Shown here: positions 18,560-25,973 of the stretch, piece by piece | How the letters are laid out: each line of letters begins with the position of its first letter | Numbering within the stretch: position 1 is the first letter of the stretch | Assembly: GCF_024721155.1 (NCBI RefSeq) | Contig: NZ_JAHVAP010000004.1 | Span: 62,001-126,000 of the forward strand | DNA from: Mucilaginibacter phenanthrenivorans | GTDB lineage: Bacteria > Bacteroidota > Bacteroidia > Sphingobacteriales > Sphingobacteriaceae | Length of the DNA stretch: 64,000 nucleotides | Reading direction: 5' to 3' | Program-made: the position numbers and the translations under genes | Notes under the pieces: model-generated | What the model saw: the letters and a program-made list of their open reading frames with translations, nothing else | The model's database searches: none | Told to the model about the DNA's origin: nothing

Positions 18560-18732
18560 GAATAAAAAAGCGATCAAGTAAAAGTTGCCTTTCTCTTGAT
18601 CGCTTTAAATGCTTCAGCTTATTAAGCTACTTTTTCAGTGCCCTCAGAATAAAAAAGCGATCAAGTAAAAGTTGCCTTTCTCTTGATCGCTTTAAATGCT
18701 TCAGCTTATTAAGCTACTTTTTCAGTGCCCTC
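18560..18732. repeat. Tandem duplication of the IS right end (period 87)
   Basis: Bases 18560-18645 recur exactly at 18647-18732, separated by one base. Each copy contains a perfect 11-base stem (AAGCGATCAAG / CTTGATCGCTT) able to act as a terminator for the transposase gene, and each ends in the IS terminus CAGTGCCCTC. Confidence 0.95.
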
Positions 18733-18760
18733 CTGTGATGGCGGGTTTTTTTTTGTTTTT

Positions 18761-18886
18761 GTCATTCTGAGCGACAGCGAAGAATCTTCTACATGCCAAA
18801 AAGTATACGCCAGATAAGTCGTCCGCATACCTTTTAGCAGTGAGTATCGCTTCCTGAAGATCCTTCGCTCCCGCTCAGGATGACAA
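18761..18886. repeat. Dispersed palindromic repeat (GTCATTCTGAG type)
   Basis: Begins GTCATTCTGAGCGACAGCGAAG and ends with the inverse GCTCAGGATGACAAAG; the arms face each other over about 125 bases. Related copies or arms occur at 21645-21748, near 23556-23640 and in the cluster 38178-38656. Confidence 0.75.
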
Positions 18887-18902
18887 AGAATCTTAAATTG
18901 AA

Positions 18903-19787
18903 TTACTTACTACCATAAACCCCACTCAAAAATTCCGCAACCGTTACAGGCTTTCTGCCCAATATCGCTTCCAGGTCAGTGGTAACGTTAGCAAATTCAC
19001 CTTCCTTGTTCGCTTTGCTGAAGCCTGCGAACAGGCCAACATATTCTGCCGGGACGCCTGCTTTGGTGAGGGTTTCAACAAACTCCGCTTCCGTAGGCGA
19101 TACGTAAACTATGGGGTGACCGGTGATGGTTGCGATGTCTGCGGCTACCTCGCTCCATGATACGGCTTCGGGGCCGGTTAGTTCGATGCTTTTGTTGTTG
19201 TACTTGCCGGTTTCGTCGAGCAGCACGTTTGCGCCTGCTTCGGCGAAGTCGGTGCGGAGGGCGTAGGCAGTTTTTCCCTCGCCTGCGGGCTGGTAAATCG
19301 TATTGGTTTCAAGCAGTTGATGGCCGGCGAAAATTGGGATCATATCGGCATAAATACTGTGCTGTAAAATGGTATAAGTTAAACCCGATTCCTTTAGCTT
19401 GCGCTCGGTATTCAGGTGCCCGGCGGCTACAAACGCTATCGGCGATGTGGCGGTTTCGTTTTTGCGCTGGAAACTGGTGTAAACGATATGTTTTACGCCC
19501 GCTTCCTTCGCAGCTTTTACCACGTTGTCCTGCTGCTCAATGCGGTTAGCAATATCGTTGCCTGATACCATGTACAGTTTATCGATGCCCTTAAATGCGG
19601 CTAAAAGAGAGGCATAGTCGTTATAATCGCCGATCAATACATTAACGCCCTTGGCCTTTAAAGCTGCGGCCTTATCTGCGCTGCGGGCAAGGATGCTGAT
19701 GCCGGCTGCTCCTGTTTTTTTTAATAATGATTCGGTTACTGCACTACCAAGCGGCCCGGTGGCGCCTGTTATTAAAATGTTGCTCAT
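18903..19787 (-). CDS. NmrA-like NAD(P)-binding oxidoreductase, QorB-like
   Basis: A 294-residue atypical short-chain dehydrogenase. The N terminus has the nucleotide-binding ITGATGPLGSAV (residues 5-16). It lacks the classical YxxxK catalytic pair in the usual place, as expected for NmrA/QorB proteins. Overall it resembles NADPH:quinone oxidoreductase QorB, which reduces quinones. It is divergent from an HxlR-type regulator, the common arrangement for quinone or aldehyde-responsive operons, so induction by electrophiles through that regulator is likely but inferred. Confidence 0.82.
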   Translation of the reverse strand: MSNILITGATGPLGSAVTESLLKKTGAAGISILARSADKAAALKAKGVNVLIGDYNDYASLLAAFKGIDKLYMVSGNDIANRIEQQDNVVKAAKEAGVKHIVYTSFQRKNETATSPIAFVAAGHLNTERKLKESGLTYTILQHSIYADMIPIFAGHQLLETNTIYQPAGEGKTAYALRTDFAEAGANVLLDETGKYNNKSIELTGPEAVSWSEVAADIATITGHPIVYVSPTEAEFVETLTKAGVPAEYVGLFAGFSKANKEGEFANVTTDLEAILGRKPVTVAEFLSGVYGSK

Positions 19788-19825
19788 GTTGTTATTTTTT
19801 AATTTTTTTTCTTATCCTTCCAAAA

Positions 19826-19864
19826 TAGTTACTTACTTTTAGAGAGTTAAAAGTAAATAGTTAC
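19826..19864. promoter_or_regulatory. Palindromic operator between qorB-like and hxlR-like genes
   Basis: A perfect 9-base inverted repeat TTACTTTTA / TAAAAGTAA (19833-19841 and 19848-19856, 6-base spacer) is flanked on both sides by the direct repeat TAGTTAC (19826-19832 and 19858-19864). It lies 46 bases from the reductase start, in the divergent promoter region. HxlR proteins bind such dyads as dimers; assignment of this site to the adjacent regulator is inference. Confidence 0.6.
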
Positions 19865-19895
19865 TGAACACCAAACAAGAAGGCACTTTAAAATC

Positions 19896-19917
19896 AGTCA
19901 CTTACCTGCGGGTGACT
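19896..19917. promoter_or_regulatory. Second small dyad AGTCAC / GTGACT
   Basis: AGTCAC and GTGACT (6-base arms, about 10-base spacer) lie just before the regulator gene. The right arm covers the GTG at 19912, which argues that GTG is not the real start and that translation begins at the ATG at 19939. Confidence 0.4.
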
Positions 19918-19938
19918 AATATTGAAAATCAGACAGTT

Positions 19939-20319
19939 ATGATTGAAGAAGATTTAAAAAAATATGATTCATTTGATGATTGTCCGGTGCGGAACGTGCT
20001 GGACCGCATCGGCGACAAGTGGTCGATCCTCATTATTTCGCTTTTGGGCGAGTGCGGAACGCTACGTTTTAACGAAATCAACCATAAAATCGGCAACATC
20101 TCGCAGAAGATGCTCACCGTGACCCTGAAAACCCTGGAAGCCGACGGACTGCTGTCGCGTAAAATTTACCCGGTGATCCCCCCGAAGGTGGAGTACACGC
20201 TCACCCCGCTCGGCGAAAGTTTGCTGCCTGCTATTCATACGCTCACGCTTTGGGCCGTTGAGAATATGCCTGCGGTGCTGGCATCGAGGGAGGAATATAG
20301 GTTGGCGGTGGCGAGGTAG
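19939..20319 (+). CDS. HxlR family winged-helix transcriptional regulator
   Basis: A 126-residue DUF24/HxlR regulator from the ATG at 19939 (a GTG at 19912 would add nine residues). The family start pattern is present: a Cys in the CPVRNVLDRIGDKWSILI phrase near residue 15, the cysteine often used for redox or electrophile sensing, then the winged helix-turn-helix with the LRFNEI and ISQKMLTVTLKTLEADGLL phrases. It is divergent from the QorB-like reductase with a dyad between them, so it probably controls the reductase and itself. Confidence 0.88.
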   Translation: MIEEDLKKYDSFDDCPVRNVLDRIGDKWSILIISLLGECGTLRFNEINHKIGNISQKMLTVTLKTLEADGLLSRKIYPVIPPKVEYTLTPLGESLLPAIHTLTLWAVENMPAVLASREEYRLAVAR

Positions 20320-20350
20320 GGTTGATTTGGGAATGACGAATTTTGAATAA

Positions 20351-20959
20351 TCAAACAACCAACCGAAAAGTTAAATTAACCCGCGCCTTCATCGGTTTGG
20401 CTGATTTAGCGATGCGGTGCTCCCAGTGTTCCTGCAAGCCGGCTTTCATCAGCAGCAGGGAGCCATGCTCCAGCCGGACGGAATAGTGTTCGCTGTGCTT
20501 AGCCTTATTACGGATATCAAAACTGCGAACCTGCCCGAAACTTACCGAAGCAATAACCGGGTTCTTACCCAGGACGCTTTCCCTGTCGCTATGCCAGGCT
20601 ACGGAATCATTGCCATCGCGGTAATAATTGAGCAATACGCTATTGAAACGAATGCTGGCTACGTCTTCTACTTTCTCCTTCAGCATTAATAACTCAGGCG
20701 TCCACGGGTTGGGGTTGGATATTTTCCCCGATACTGAATAGTCCGTGCCGATATCTCCATGCCAGGAAGTGAGCCGCGGTGTGAGGTATTCCTTATCCCA
20801 CATTTTTTGCGTGCTTTGCTTCCACGGTGTTTCGGTTATAAATTTTCTTAATAAATAGTTTGCGGTTTGTTCATCCACAAAATCCGGGTGGTATGCTAAT
20901 AGTTCCTTTGGCAATCCTTTGCTCTGCCCTGCTTCTGCAAAAAAACTTAACTGTTCCAT
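20351..20959 (-). CDS. alkB: AlkB-type alpha-ketoglutarate-dependent dioxygenase (DNA/RNA alkylation repair)
   Basis: A 202-residue Fe(II)/2-oxoglutarate dioxygenase of the AlkB family, which oxidatively removes alkyl groups from N1-methyladenine and N3-methylcytosine. The iron ligands are His123 and Asp125 (in WHSDRE) and His181 (in HWEHRI). The 2-oxoglutarate-binding C-terminal phrase with Arg193, Asn195, Thr197 and Arg199 is intact. It is encoded 3 bases after the Cdd1-like gene and is presumably in one operon with it. Confidence 0.92.
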   Translation of the reverse strand: MEQLSFFAEAGQSKGLPKELLAYHPDFVDEQTANYLLRKFITETPWKQSTQKMWDKEYLTPRLTSWHGDIGTDYSVSGKISNPNPWTPELLMLKEKVEDVASIRFNSVLLNYYRDGNDSVAWHSDRESVLGKNPVIASVSFGQVRSFDIRNKAKHSEHYSVRLEHGSLLLMKAGLQEHWEHRIAKSAKPMKARVNLTFRLVV

Positions 20960-20962
20960 TAT

Positions 20963-21457
20963 TTAATCACGTTGATATGCATTCATTTTGGGATATTTTT
21001 CATCCCGGTACCAGGGCTTTTGGGGCCGGTCGGCGTGAAAGCCATATTGTTCCCGGTAAGCTTTGCGTTCGGCGGTAAAATGCCACCAGCGCTTGCTTTC
21101 GTCGCGGTTTTCGATATAATGAACCAGCAAACGATAGGAGTCCTCTACGCAGGGATCAGCCCAGGCGCCGCAATGACGCTCGAAGGCATCAAAAAGTTCC
21201 ACAGCCGACCGGCCCTTTATCTGCTCCAGCGAATAGTACCCCTGGCCGATCAGTTCTTCGGCAAAGTTGATACCAAGCGAGGGGATACTTTGAAATACAC
21301 TCAGCGCATTAAGTTCCCTGGCACGTTCAGTTGATGCCTCCAGCAGTGCAGCTATTTCGTCGGGCGCATAATCCTGCAACATTTTCTGGCTCACTTTTTT
21401 GGTTTTAAGCAATTGCTTTTCCGGCAGGGTAAGCCGGTAATTAATGGTCTTTTTCAT
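20963..21457 (-). CDS. Pathogenicity-locus Cdd1-like helix-hairpin-helix protein
   Basis: A 164-residue protein when started at the ATG at 21457 (MKKTINYRLTLPEKQ); an in-frame ATG at 21487 would add ten residues of unlikely character. The centre (about 45-75: SIPSLGINFAEELIGQGYYSLEQI) is a helix-hairpin-helix-like DNA-binding motif as in the Cdd1 family. The C-terminal part is rich in Trp, Tyr and charged residues. Coupling to alkB suggests a role with DNA repair, but no activity is established. Confidence 0.75.
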   Translation of the reverse strand: MKKTINYRLTLPEKQLLKTKKVSQKMLQDYAPDEIAALLEASTERARELNALSVFQSIPSLGINFAEELIGQGYYSLEQIKGRSAVELFDAFERHCGAWADPCVEDSYRLLVHYIENRDESKRWWHFTAERKAYREQYGFHADRPQKPWYRDEKYPKMNAYQRD

Positions 21458-21894
21458 GGCGTATTGGTTATCCAAAAATACATTCAAATATAAATAAAAT
21501 GCTAAAAATATTAGTATTTTATTTCAAATCATTATTTAAGCAAAAGGCTGTGAAGTTCCATCATAATAAAGATTCATTGATTGTCCTGGGTAGAGGTTGC
21601 TTCGTTCCTACCCATGACAAGTTGTATTCCACTTGAGGTGGGGTGTCACCCTGAGGCCCTCGAAGGGCGACGTGCGCAGAGGCCAATCCGCGTGCTAAGC
21701 ATGGCGCAGAGGCCTTTGCCCACATGCTTCGAGTGCCTCAGCATGACATCCCTTTCTTGTCATTTCACCCTCGTAATCCAGCGGATTTTTAAACTCGTAA
21801 TGACGCCGATTTTATAGCCACACCATAAAATTATTTAACCCCTGCAACCATTGCAGAAAACCTTACGTCTTGCTGTAAATAAATCTTAACAGCA
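21458..21894. repeat. Intergenic region with dispersed repeats
   Basis: No gene seen. 21590-21620 (GAGGTTGCTTCGTTCCT, then CATGACA) is a fragment of the GTCATTGCGAG family. 21645-21748 is a GTCACCCTGAG / CTCAGCATGAC element with internal GCGCAGAGGCC repeats; its interior is shared with the cluster near 38290-38370. The 78-codon frame inside it is repeat-derived. Confidence 0.6.
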
Positions 21895-22446
21895 ATGAAC
21901 ACAATTACTACTTCAATAAAAAACATGCTGCTGGTGGCAGTATTTACCATCGTAACAATTGGCGGCGCAGTGGCGCAAAAGGGGACTAAAACTATTGGCA
22001 ACAAACCGCGGTCGGGTTCATCAAACAGCAGCTTCGACATGGTGAAGGGCAACCAGGTTGCCATTAAAATGAATGCCGGGCACAAGCCCGTACAACTCCT
22101 GAAGCTCAGCTTCGACGTGGATAACGACAGCCATGACAGCCTGCAATTCAAAGTGAACATATACGAGTTTAACGACGTTACTCCTGGCCCGAACCTGGTA
22201 AAGCAGGACGTTTACGGCGCCATTCCAGGCGGGAAAAACAAAATAACGGTTGACCTGGAGCCTTATAACATCGTCGCCAAAAAGCAGATTCTGGTAGCCA
22301 TTGAGTGGGTGAAAAGCTATAACGCCAACAATCATTTTGCCATAGGCCTGTTTAACGGTGGCACTTACCGCTTTGAACAAGGGATGTGGAAGAAAACACC
22401 GGTTGCCGGGGTTGATTTTAATGTGCTGGTGAGGAAGGCGGGGTAG
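21895..22446 (+). CDS. Hypothetical secreted beta-rich protein
   Basis: A 183-residue protein with a Sec signal peptide (about residues 1-27, ending GGAVAQ). The mature part (about 50-180) is beta-strand rich, with the order 'FKVNIYEF ... PGPNLVKQDVY ... KNKITVDLEPYNI ... QILVAIEWVKSY'. That order resembles a C-terminal jelly-roll-like module I know from Bacteroidota carboxypeptidase-regulatory-domain proteins, here as a stand-alone protein. No catalytic motif. Function unknown; periplasmic or surface location inferred. Confidence 0.7.
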   Translation: MNTITTSIKNMLLVAVFTIVTIGGAVAQKGTKTIGNKPRSGSSNSSFDMVKGNQVAIKMNAGHKPVQLLKLSFDVDNDSHDSLQFKVNIYEFNDVTPGPNLVKQDVYGAIPGGKNKITVDLEPYNIVAKKQILVAIEWVKSYNANNHFAIGLFNGGTYRFEQGMWKKTPVAGVDFNVLVRKAG

Positions 22447-22459
22447 CAGTGGGGGAAAA

Positions 22460-22490
22460 GTCCATAGTCAATGGTCGATAGTCAATGGTT
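22460..22490. repeat. Heptad array (GTCn4)
   Basis: GTC at 22460, 22467, 22474 and 22481 with GTT at 22488, exact 7-base spacing, shortly after the stop codon at 22446. No inverted partner is seen nearby. Confidence 0.75.
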
Positions 22491-22710
22491 GTAGGGGTAT
22501 GGATTGCGGTATCCGCATATTTAAACACTATATCCCTATCATGCCGAGTTATTTCGGCACCCCACAGGACACGTCTGCGCGCGACAGCTTGCATAGTTGT
22601 ATGGAGTAGACTTAGCAGATGGGGTGCTGAAACAAGTTCAGCATGACAGATTTTTTATTTTTCCATTCGCTTTTCCTAAAACATATTCCCCTATCATTGC
22701 TTTTACAGGT

Positions 22711-23442
22711 ATGCTTAAAAAAACAGGAATAGCGCTGGTACTTTTATTGGCAATGGTTGCGGCAAGCGTTAAGGCGCAGCAAAAAGTATTTTATCGCGCA
22801 GGCAATGGCACCATTATTCCGGCTGCCACCCTGGACTCTATCATTGCCGCAAAAGACAAAAAGCTGAAGCCCCTGGGATTTTCCATCAGTCGCACTATAA
22901 CGGATAAAAGAATTTCGGGCGACTCCCTTATATACAGCTTTACCCTGAATGCCGCCAATGGCAGCGCGGCTGCCAACGCTAAACGTTATTTAGGCTTTAT
23001 CGGGAAGCCTTTGCCGCCGTTCAGCATAAAGGATTTGACTGGCGCTACCATTAGCACCGATAAGCTTAAGGGCAAGCCGTTTGTGATCAATATGTGGTTT
23101 ACCACCTGCGCTCCGTGCATTGGCGAAATGCCGCAATTAAATACCATCCGCCATGATCCGGCGAATGCCAATGTGCAATTCATCGCCATGACGTTCGACA
23201 GCCGCGAAAAGGTGAGCGGTTTCCTAAGAAAGATACCATTCGATTTCATCCACCTACCCGACCAATTAGCCTATTGCCAGCAGTTTACAGATGATTTCCC
23301 AATCAATATTTTTGTAGATAAGAATGGCATTATAAGCACTATACAGGATGGTTTGCCAATGGTATATGATGAAAAGCTGAAGGTGTTTACGGATAAGGTT
23401 GATCCGAGCGGGTTTAACGAGGCGTTGGGGAGAATAAGATGA
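22711..23442 (+). CDS. TlpA family thioredoxin-like protein
   Basis: A 243-residue exported thioredoxin-fold protein starting at the ATG at 22711; a longer in-frame start at 22597 would read through a repeat. The signal peptide covers about residues 1-24 (ending SVKAQQ). The redox-active site is Cys133-Ala-Pro-Cys136 in WFTTCAPCIGEMPQ. An N-terminal extension of about 85 residues precedes the thioredoxin domain, as in many Bacteroidota TlpA proteins. It likely acts as a periplasmic thiol-disulfide reductase. Confidence 0.85.
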   Translation: MLKKTGIALVLLLAMVAASVKAQQKVFYRAGNGTIIPAATLDSIIAAKDKKLKPLGFSISRTITDKRISGDSLIYSFTLNAANGSAAANAKRYLGFIGKPLPPFSIKDLTGATISTDKLKGKPFVINMWFTTCAPCIGEMPQLNTIRHDPANANVQFIAMTFDSREKVSGFLRKIPFDFIHLPDQLAYCQQFTDDFPINIFVDKNGIISTIQDGLPMVYDEKLKVFTDKVDPSGFNEALGRIR

Positions 23443-23763
23443 AACAGTGGGCAGTTTTTAGTGGGTAGTTGGCAGTCGTAAAAAAAACACCAACATGCGC
23501 CATGTCGAATTTATTTACGACACCTCTTATTGCTTTTGAATAGCTGACGGTTTACTGCTCCACTATGCTTAGTGCGTCCACAGCCCGGCGCTCATGCTTT
23601 CCTTCGATAAACTCAGGACAGGCTTATGCCTCAGCATGACACCCTTTTTTGACTCCCCAGCTACTCTCCTCTATTAACCGTCAATTATGAACTCCCTCAC
23701 CGCTATTGCTACTCCGCCTACCACTTTCTTCCATGAACTATGAACCATCAACCATGAACTCCC
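23443..23763. repeat. Intergenic region with two heptad arrays and a palindromic repeat
   Basis: AGT recurs every 7 bases at 23446, 23453, 23460, 23467 and 23474, starting 4 bases after the TlpA stop. AAC recurs every 7 bases at 23736, 23743, 23750 and 23757, ending just before the transglutaminase stop at 23764. Between them, 23556-23640 has a CTCAGGA / CCTCAGCATGACA fragment of the GTCATTCTGAG family. No gene. Confidence 0.8.
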
Positions 23764-24729
23764 TCACTGTTGCTGTTGCTGCTGCATGATCTCCATATAG
23801 CGCTGGTAGCTGTTTTTTTGGGCGGATGAAACTGCGGTAACAGCCGGTGATTCATTAAAGTGAACGTCGCTGTTGTTTAGGACATTTTCATCATCTACGG
23901 ATACTGCTACTTCCAGCTTGTGGTTGGACGAGCCTTTGTATACACCCTTAACCGGGGAACAATCCGAAAAATTACGGCCAACGGCCAGGCGCACGTGGGT
24001 TTCGTTGGCTACGCAGTTGTTTGTTGGGTCGATGCCGAGCCAGCCGTAGTCGGGGATATAGGCTTCGGCCCAGGCGTGGGTTGCGCCCTCACCGCGCATA
24101 TTGTTGCGACTGGTGCAGATATAGCCGCTTACGTAACGGGCCGGGATGTTCACCATACGGAGCATCTCCATCAGGATGTGGGCAAAGTCCTGGCAAACGC
24201 CGGCCTTCAGCTTCCAGATCTCATCGAGGCGGGTCTCTACGGTGGTAACACCCTTTATGTAGTTAAAGTTATCGTACACATACTGGCAAAAACGCAGGGC
24301 CACGTGGTACGGGGTATCGTCCTTTAGGCGTTCTTCATCAACAATTAGCTTCAATTCATCTATCCCCTCAAAATACTCCTGGCGCAGAAAATCGATATAA
24401 GGCACAATAAATTGCAGGTGCTTCAGATCCTCCCATTGCTGCGACGGAAAGATATCGCTTACGGGCAGCGCGCGGTGCCTGGTGGTTACCCAAATTTTTG
24501 AATTTATGGTGAGCGCAAAGTGCGGCTCGCTGTAGGTAAAACTGCCCACCTCGTTGCCATAATAGTCGATGTGCGTATCCACCTGCGGATTACCGGTTAT
24601 GGTAAGTTCCTGCTTGATCACATCCTGGAACTGATCCTTTATCGGGAACAGGATGATCTGGTTGGCGCTGTCGCGCACGGGCCCCTCGTATATGTAGCGG
24701 GTTATATGTTGAATTTCAAATTCGGGCAT
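23764..24729 (-). CDS. Transglutaminase-like cysteine protease family protein
   Basis: A 321-residue protein: N-terminal beta-rich domain (about 1-90) of the type found in bacterial transglutaminase-like proteins, then the catalytic core with Cys179 (GVCQDFAH), His218 (GATHAWAEA) and Asp234 (GIDPTNN). All three catalytic residues are present. No signal peptide, so cytoplasmic. It is the last gene of a trio with the alpha-E and circularly permuted ATP-grasp genes, a set conserved in many bacteria and suspected to make or break amide bonds in a peptide; the product is unknown. The C terminus is glutamine-rich. Confidence 0.88.
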   Translation of the reverse strand: MPEFEIQHITRYIYEGPVRDSANQIILFPIKDQFQDVIKQELTITGNPQVDTHIDYYGNEVGSFTYSEPHFALTINSKIWVTTRHRALPVSDIFPSQQWEDLKHLQFIVPYIDFLRQEYFEGIDELKLIVDEERLKDDTPYHVALRFCQYVYDNFNYIKGVTTVETRLDEIWKLKAGVCQDFAHILMEMLRMVNIPARYVSGYICTSRNNMRGEGATHAWAEAYIPDYGWLGIDPTNNCVANETHVRLAVGRNFSDCSPVKGVYKGSSNHKLEVAVSVDDENVLNNSDVHFNESPAVTAVSSAQKNSYQRYMEIMQQQQQQ

Positions 24730-24737
24730 GTTTTTTT

Positions 24738-24797
24738 GTTGTAATGTTGGAACGTTGTAAAGTTGTAATGTTTAAAAAGCTGTAAAGTTTTAACGTT
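24738..24797. repeat. Octad array (GTTn5)
   Basis: GTT recurs at exact 8-base spacing at 24738, 24746, 24754, 24762 and 24770, then at 24787 and 24795. Same construction as the heptad arrays but with period 8. Confidence 0.7.
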
Positions 24798-24850
24798 AAT
24801 CAATTTACTTTTTTCTGATCTCTAGGCACTGACCTCTTTTCTTAACTAAT

Positions 24851-24875
24851 CTCTGGTCTCCAGCCTCTGATCTCT
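24851..24875. repeat. Heptad array (CTCn4)
   Basis: CTC at 24851, 24858, 24865 and 24872, exact 7-base spacing, ending a few bases before the stop codon of the alpha-E gene at 24880. CTC at 24820 and 24834 are in a 14-base relation upstream. Confidence 0.75.
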
Positions 24876-24879
24876 AACC

Positions 24880-25815
24880 CTAGCTATTCGCAAAATAATG
24901 TTCATTCAATGCATTTCCTATTCCGTACAGTTCGCTTCTTATTTGCGTAAGGTATTGGTGCAGGCCGTCCTGCTCGATGCTTTTTACCGAGCTGTATTTG
25001 ATGCGACTCTGTAGTCGGCCTATCCGGAATGATAGCTCCCTGAAATCATCGGCATTGCTGTTGTTTTTCAGCCTGTCGAAATAGCGCTGGATATTGTTCA
25101 CCGAGTAGATCACCGATCGCGGGAAGTCGTTGTTCAGCACCACCTGCTCCAGGATGTTGCTGGCCTCGAAGCCCTCGCGGTAAGTTTTGAGGTACAGTTC
25201 ATATCCGCCTAACGACAGCAGCAAATGCTTCCAGTAGCTGGTGTCGGTCAGTAGGTCGGGGTTATCGCTTACGGAACCGAACTTGGTATCCAAAATATCC
25301 ACGCTCTGGATAGCTCTTTCCAAATACTTGCCAATATTCATAAAACTGCGGCCCTCGCCGCGTTCCATGGTGATCTCGGCGGTGCCGTAATAGAGCATTA
25401 CCTGTTTTATCAGCACGTCCAGCACCCCGATAGGGTCGTCGCGCTGCAGGGCCTTTTCAATCTTGGGGTCCTTCACGGTGTGGTAATACTCGTTGAGGCA
25501 TTGCCAGAGGTCCTTGGGGATATGCTCCTGCACTCCCCTGGCGTTCTCGCGCGACAGCGTAATGATGTTCAGGATGGAGTTAGGGTTATCCTTGCCCGTA
25601 ACCATATACTTCAACACCGTGCGACTGTTGTTGTCCAGCTTTTCAGCCTCCTCCTCGTCCTGCCCCGCAAAAATGCGGATCACCGGCGCCCACGTAAACT
25701 CCTGGATGGTGTCCTGGCTCGATGCGTAGTTGATCTTCAGCATCCGCAGCATACCGTCGCTGCGCTCAATGTACCTGCTTAACCAATAAAAACTTGCTGC
25801 TACCCTGCTTAACAT
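24880..25815 (-). CDS. Alpha-E domain protein (DUF403)
   Basis: A 311-residue, almost wholly alpha-helical protein beginning MLSRVAASFYWLSRYIERSD, the characteristic start of alpha-E domain proteins. No catalytic motif is known for the family. It lies between the circularly permuted ATP-grasp gene and the transglutaminase gene, the usual gene order, and probably acts in complex with them. Confidence 0.88.
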   Translation of the reverse strand: MLSRVAASFYWLSRYIERSDGMLRMLKINYASSQDTIQEFTWAPVIRIFAGQDEEEAEKLDNNSRTVLKYMVTGKDNPNSILNIITLSRENARGVQEHIPKDLWQCLNEYYHTVKDPKIEKALQRDDPIGVLDVLIKQVMLYYGTAEITMERGEGRSFMNIGKYLERAIQSVDILDTKFGSVSDNPDLLTDTSYWKHLLLSLGGYELYLKTYREGFEASNILEQVVLNNDFPRSVIYSVNNIQRYFDRLKNNSNADDFRELSFRIGRLQSRIKYSSVKSIEQDGLHQYLTQIRSELYGIGNALNEHYFANS

Positions 25816-25819
25816 ATGA

Positions 25820-25973
25820 GGCCCCCTAGCCCCCTAAAGGGGGAACGATTAGCCAACTGCTCTTCTATATAAGAGTAGTTAGATTGATTTATTGATGTTT
25901 TTTTATTCTTTGTCATTGTTAATACTTTATACCGCATTAAGTTTCTGTTCCCCCCTTAGGGGGCTAGGGGGCC
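25820..25973. repeat. Inverted CCCCCTAG repeat pair
   Basis: GGCCCCCTAGCCCCCTAAAG at 25820 and its inverse (CTTAGGGGGCTAGGGGGCC, ending at about 25973) face each other between the ATP-grasp and alpha-E genes. The right copy includes the ATP-grasp stop codon at 25964 and encodes its last residues (LAP). The left copy lies 4 bases before the alpha-E ATG. Confidence 0.75.

Larger units (their letters stand above)
16839..18732 (+). mobile_element. IS1182-type insertion sequence with doubled ends
   Basis: Terminal inverted repeats of 17 bases (GAGGGCACTGAAAAAGT and its complement) bound both an inner element, 16926-18645 (1,720 bases), and an outer one, 16839-18732. The inner element contains a single intact transposase gene. 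No clear target duplication flanks the outer ends; a possible 2-base AG flanks the inner ends. Either the assembly joined contigs without trimming an overlap at both ends, or a full IS inserted into the middle of a deletion derivative built from its own two ends. Confidence 0.9.

Noticed and set aside
19130..19549. 139-codon frame antisense to the QorB-like gene
   Set aside because: Arginine- and cysteine-rich shadow frame; the opposite strand has a complete, recognised gene.
21581..21817. 78-codon frame after the Cdd1-like gene
   Set aside because: Lies wholly within GTCATTCTGAG and GTCATTGCGAG-type repeats.
22541..22650. Riboswitch before the TlpA gene
   Set aside because: The structured sequence is explained by a GTCATTCTGAG-type repeat (TTCAGCATGACA); no known aptamer pattern.
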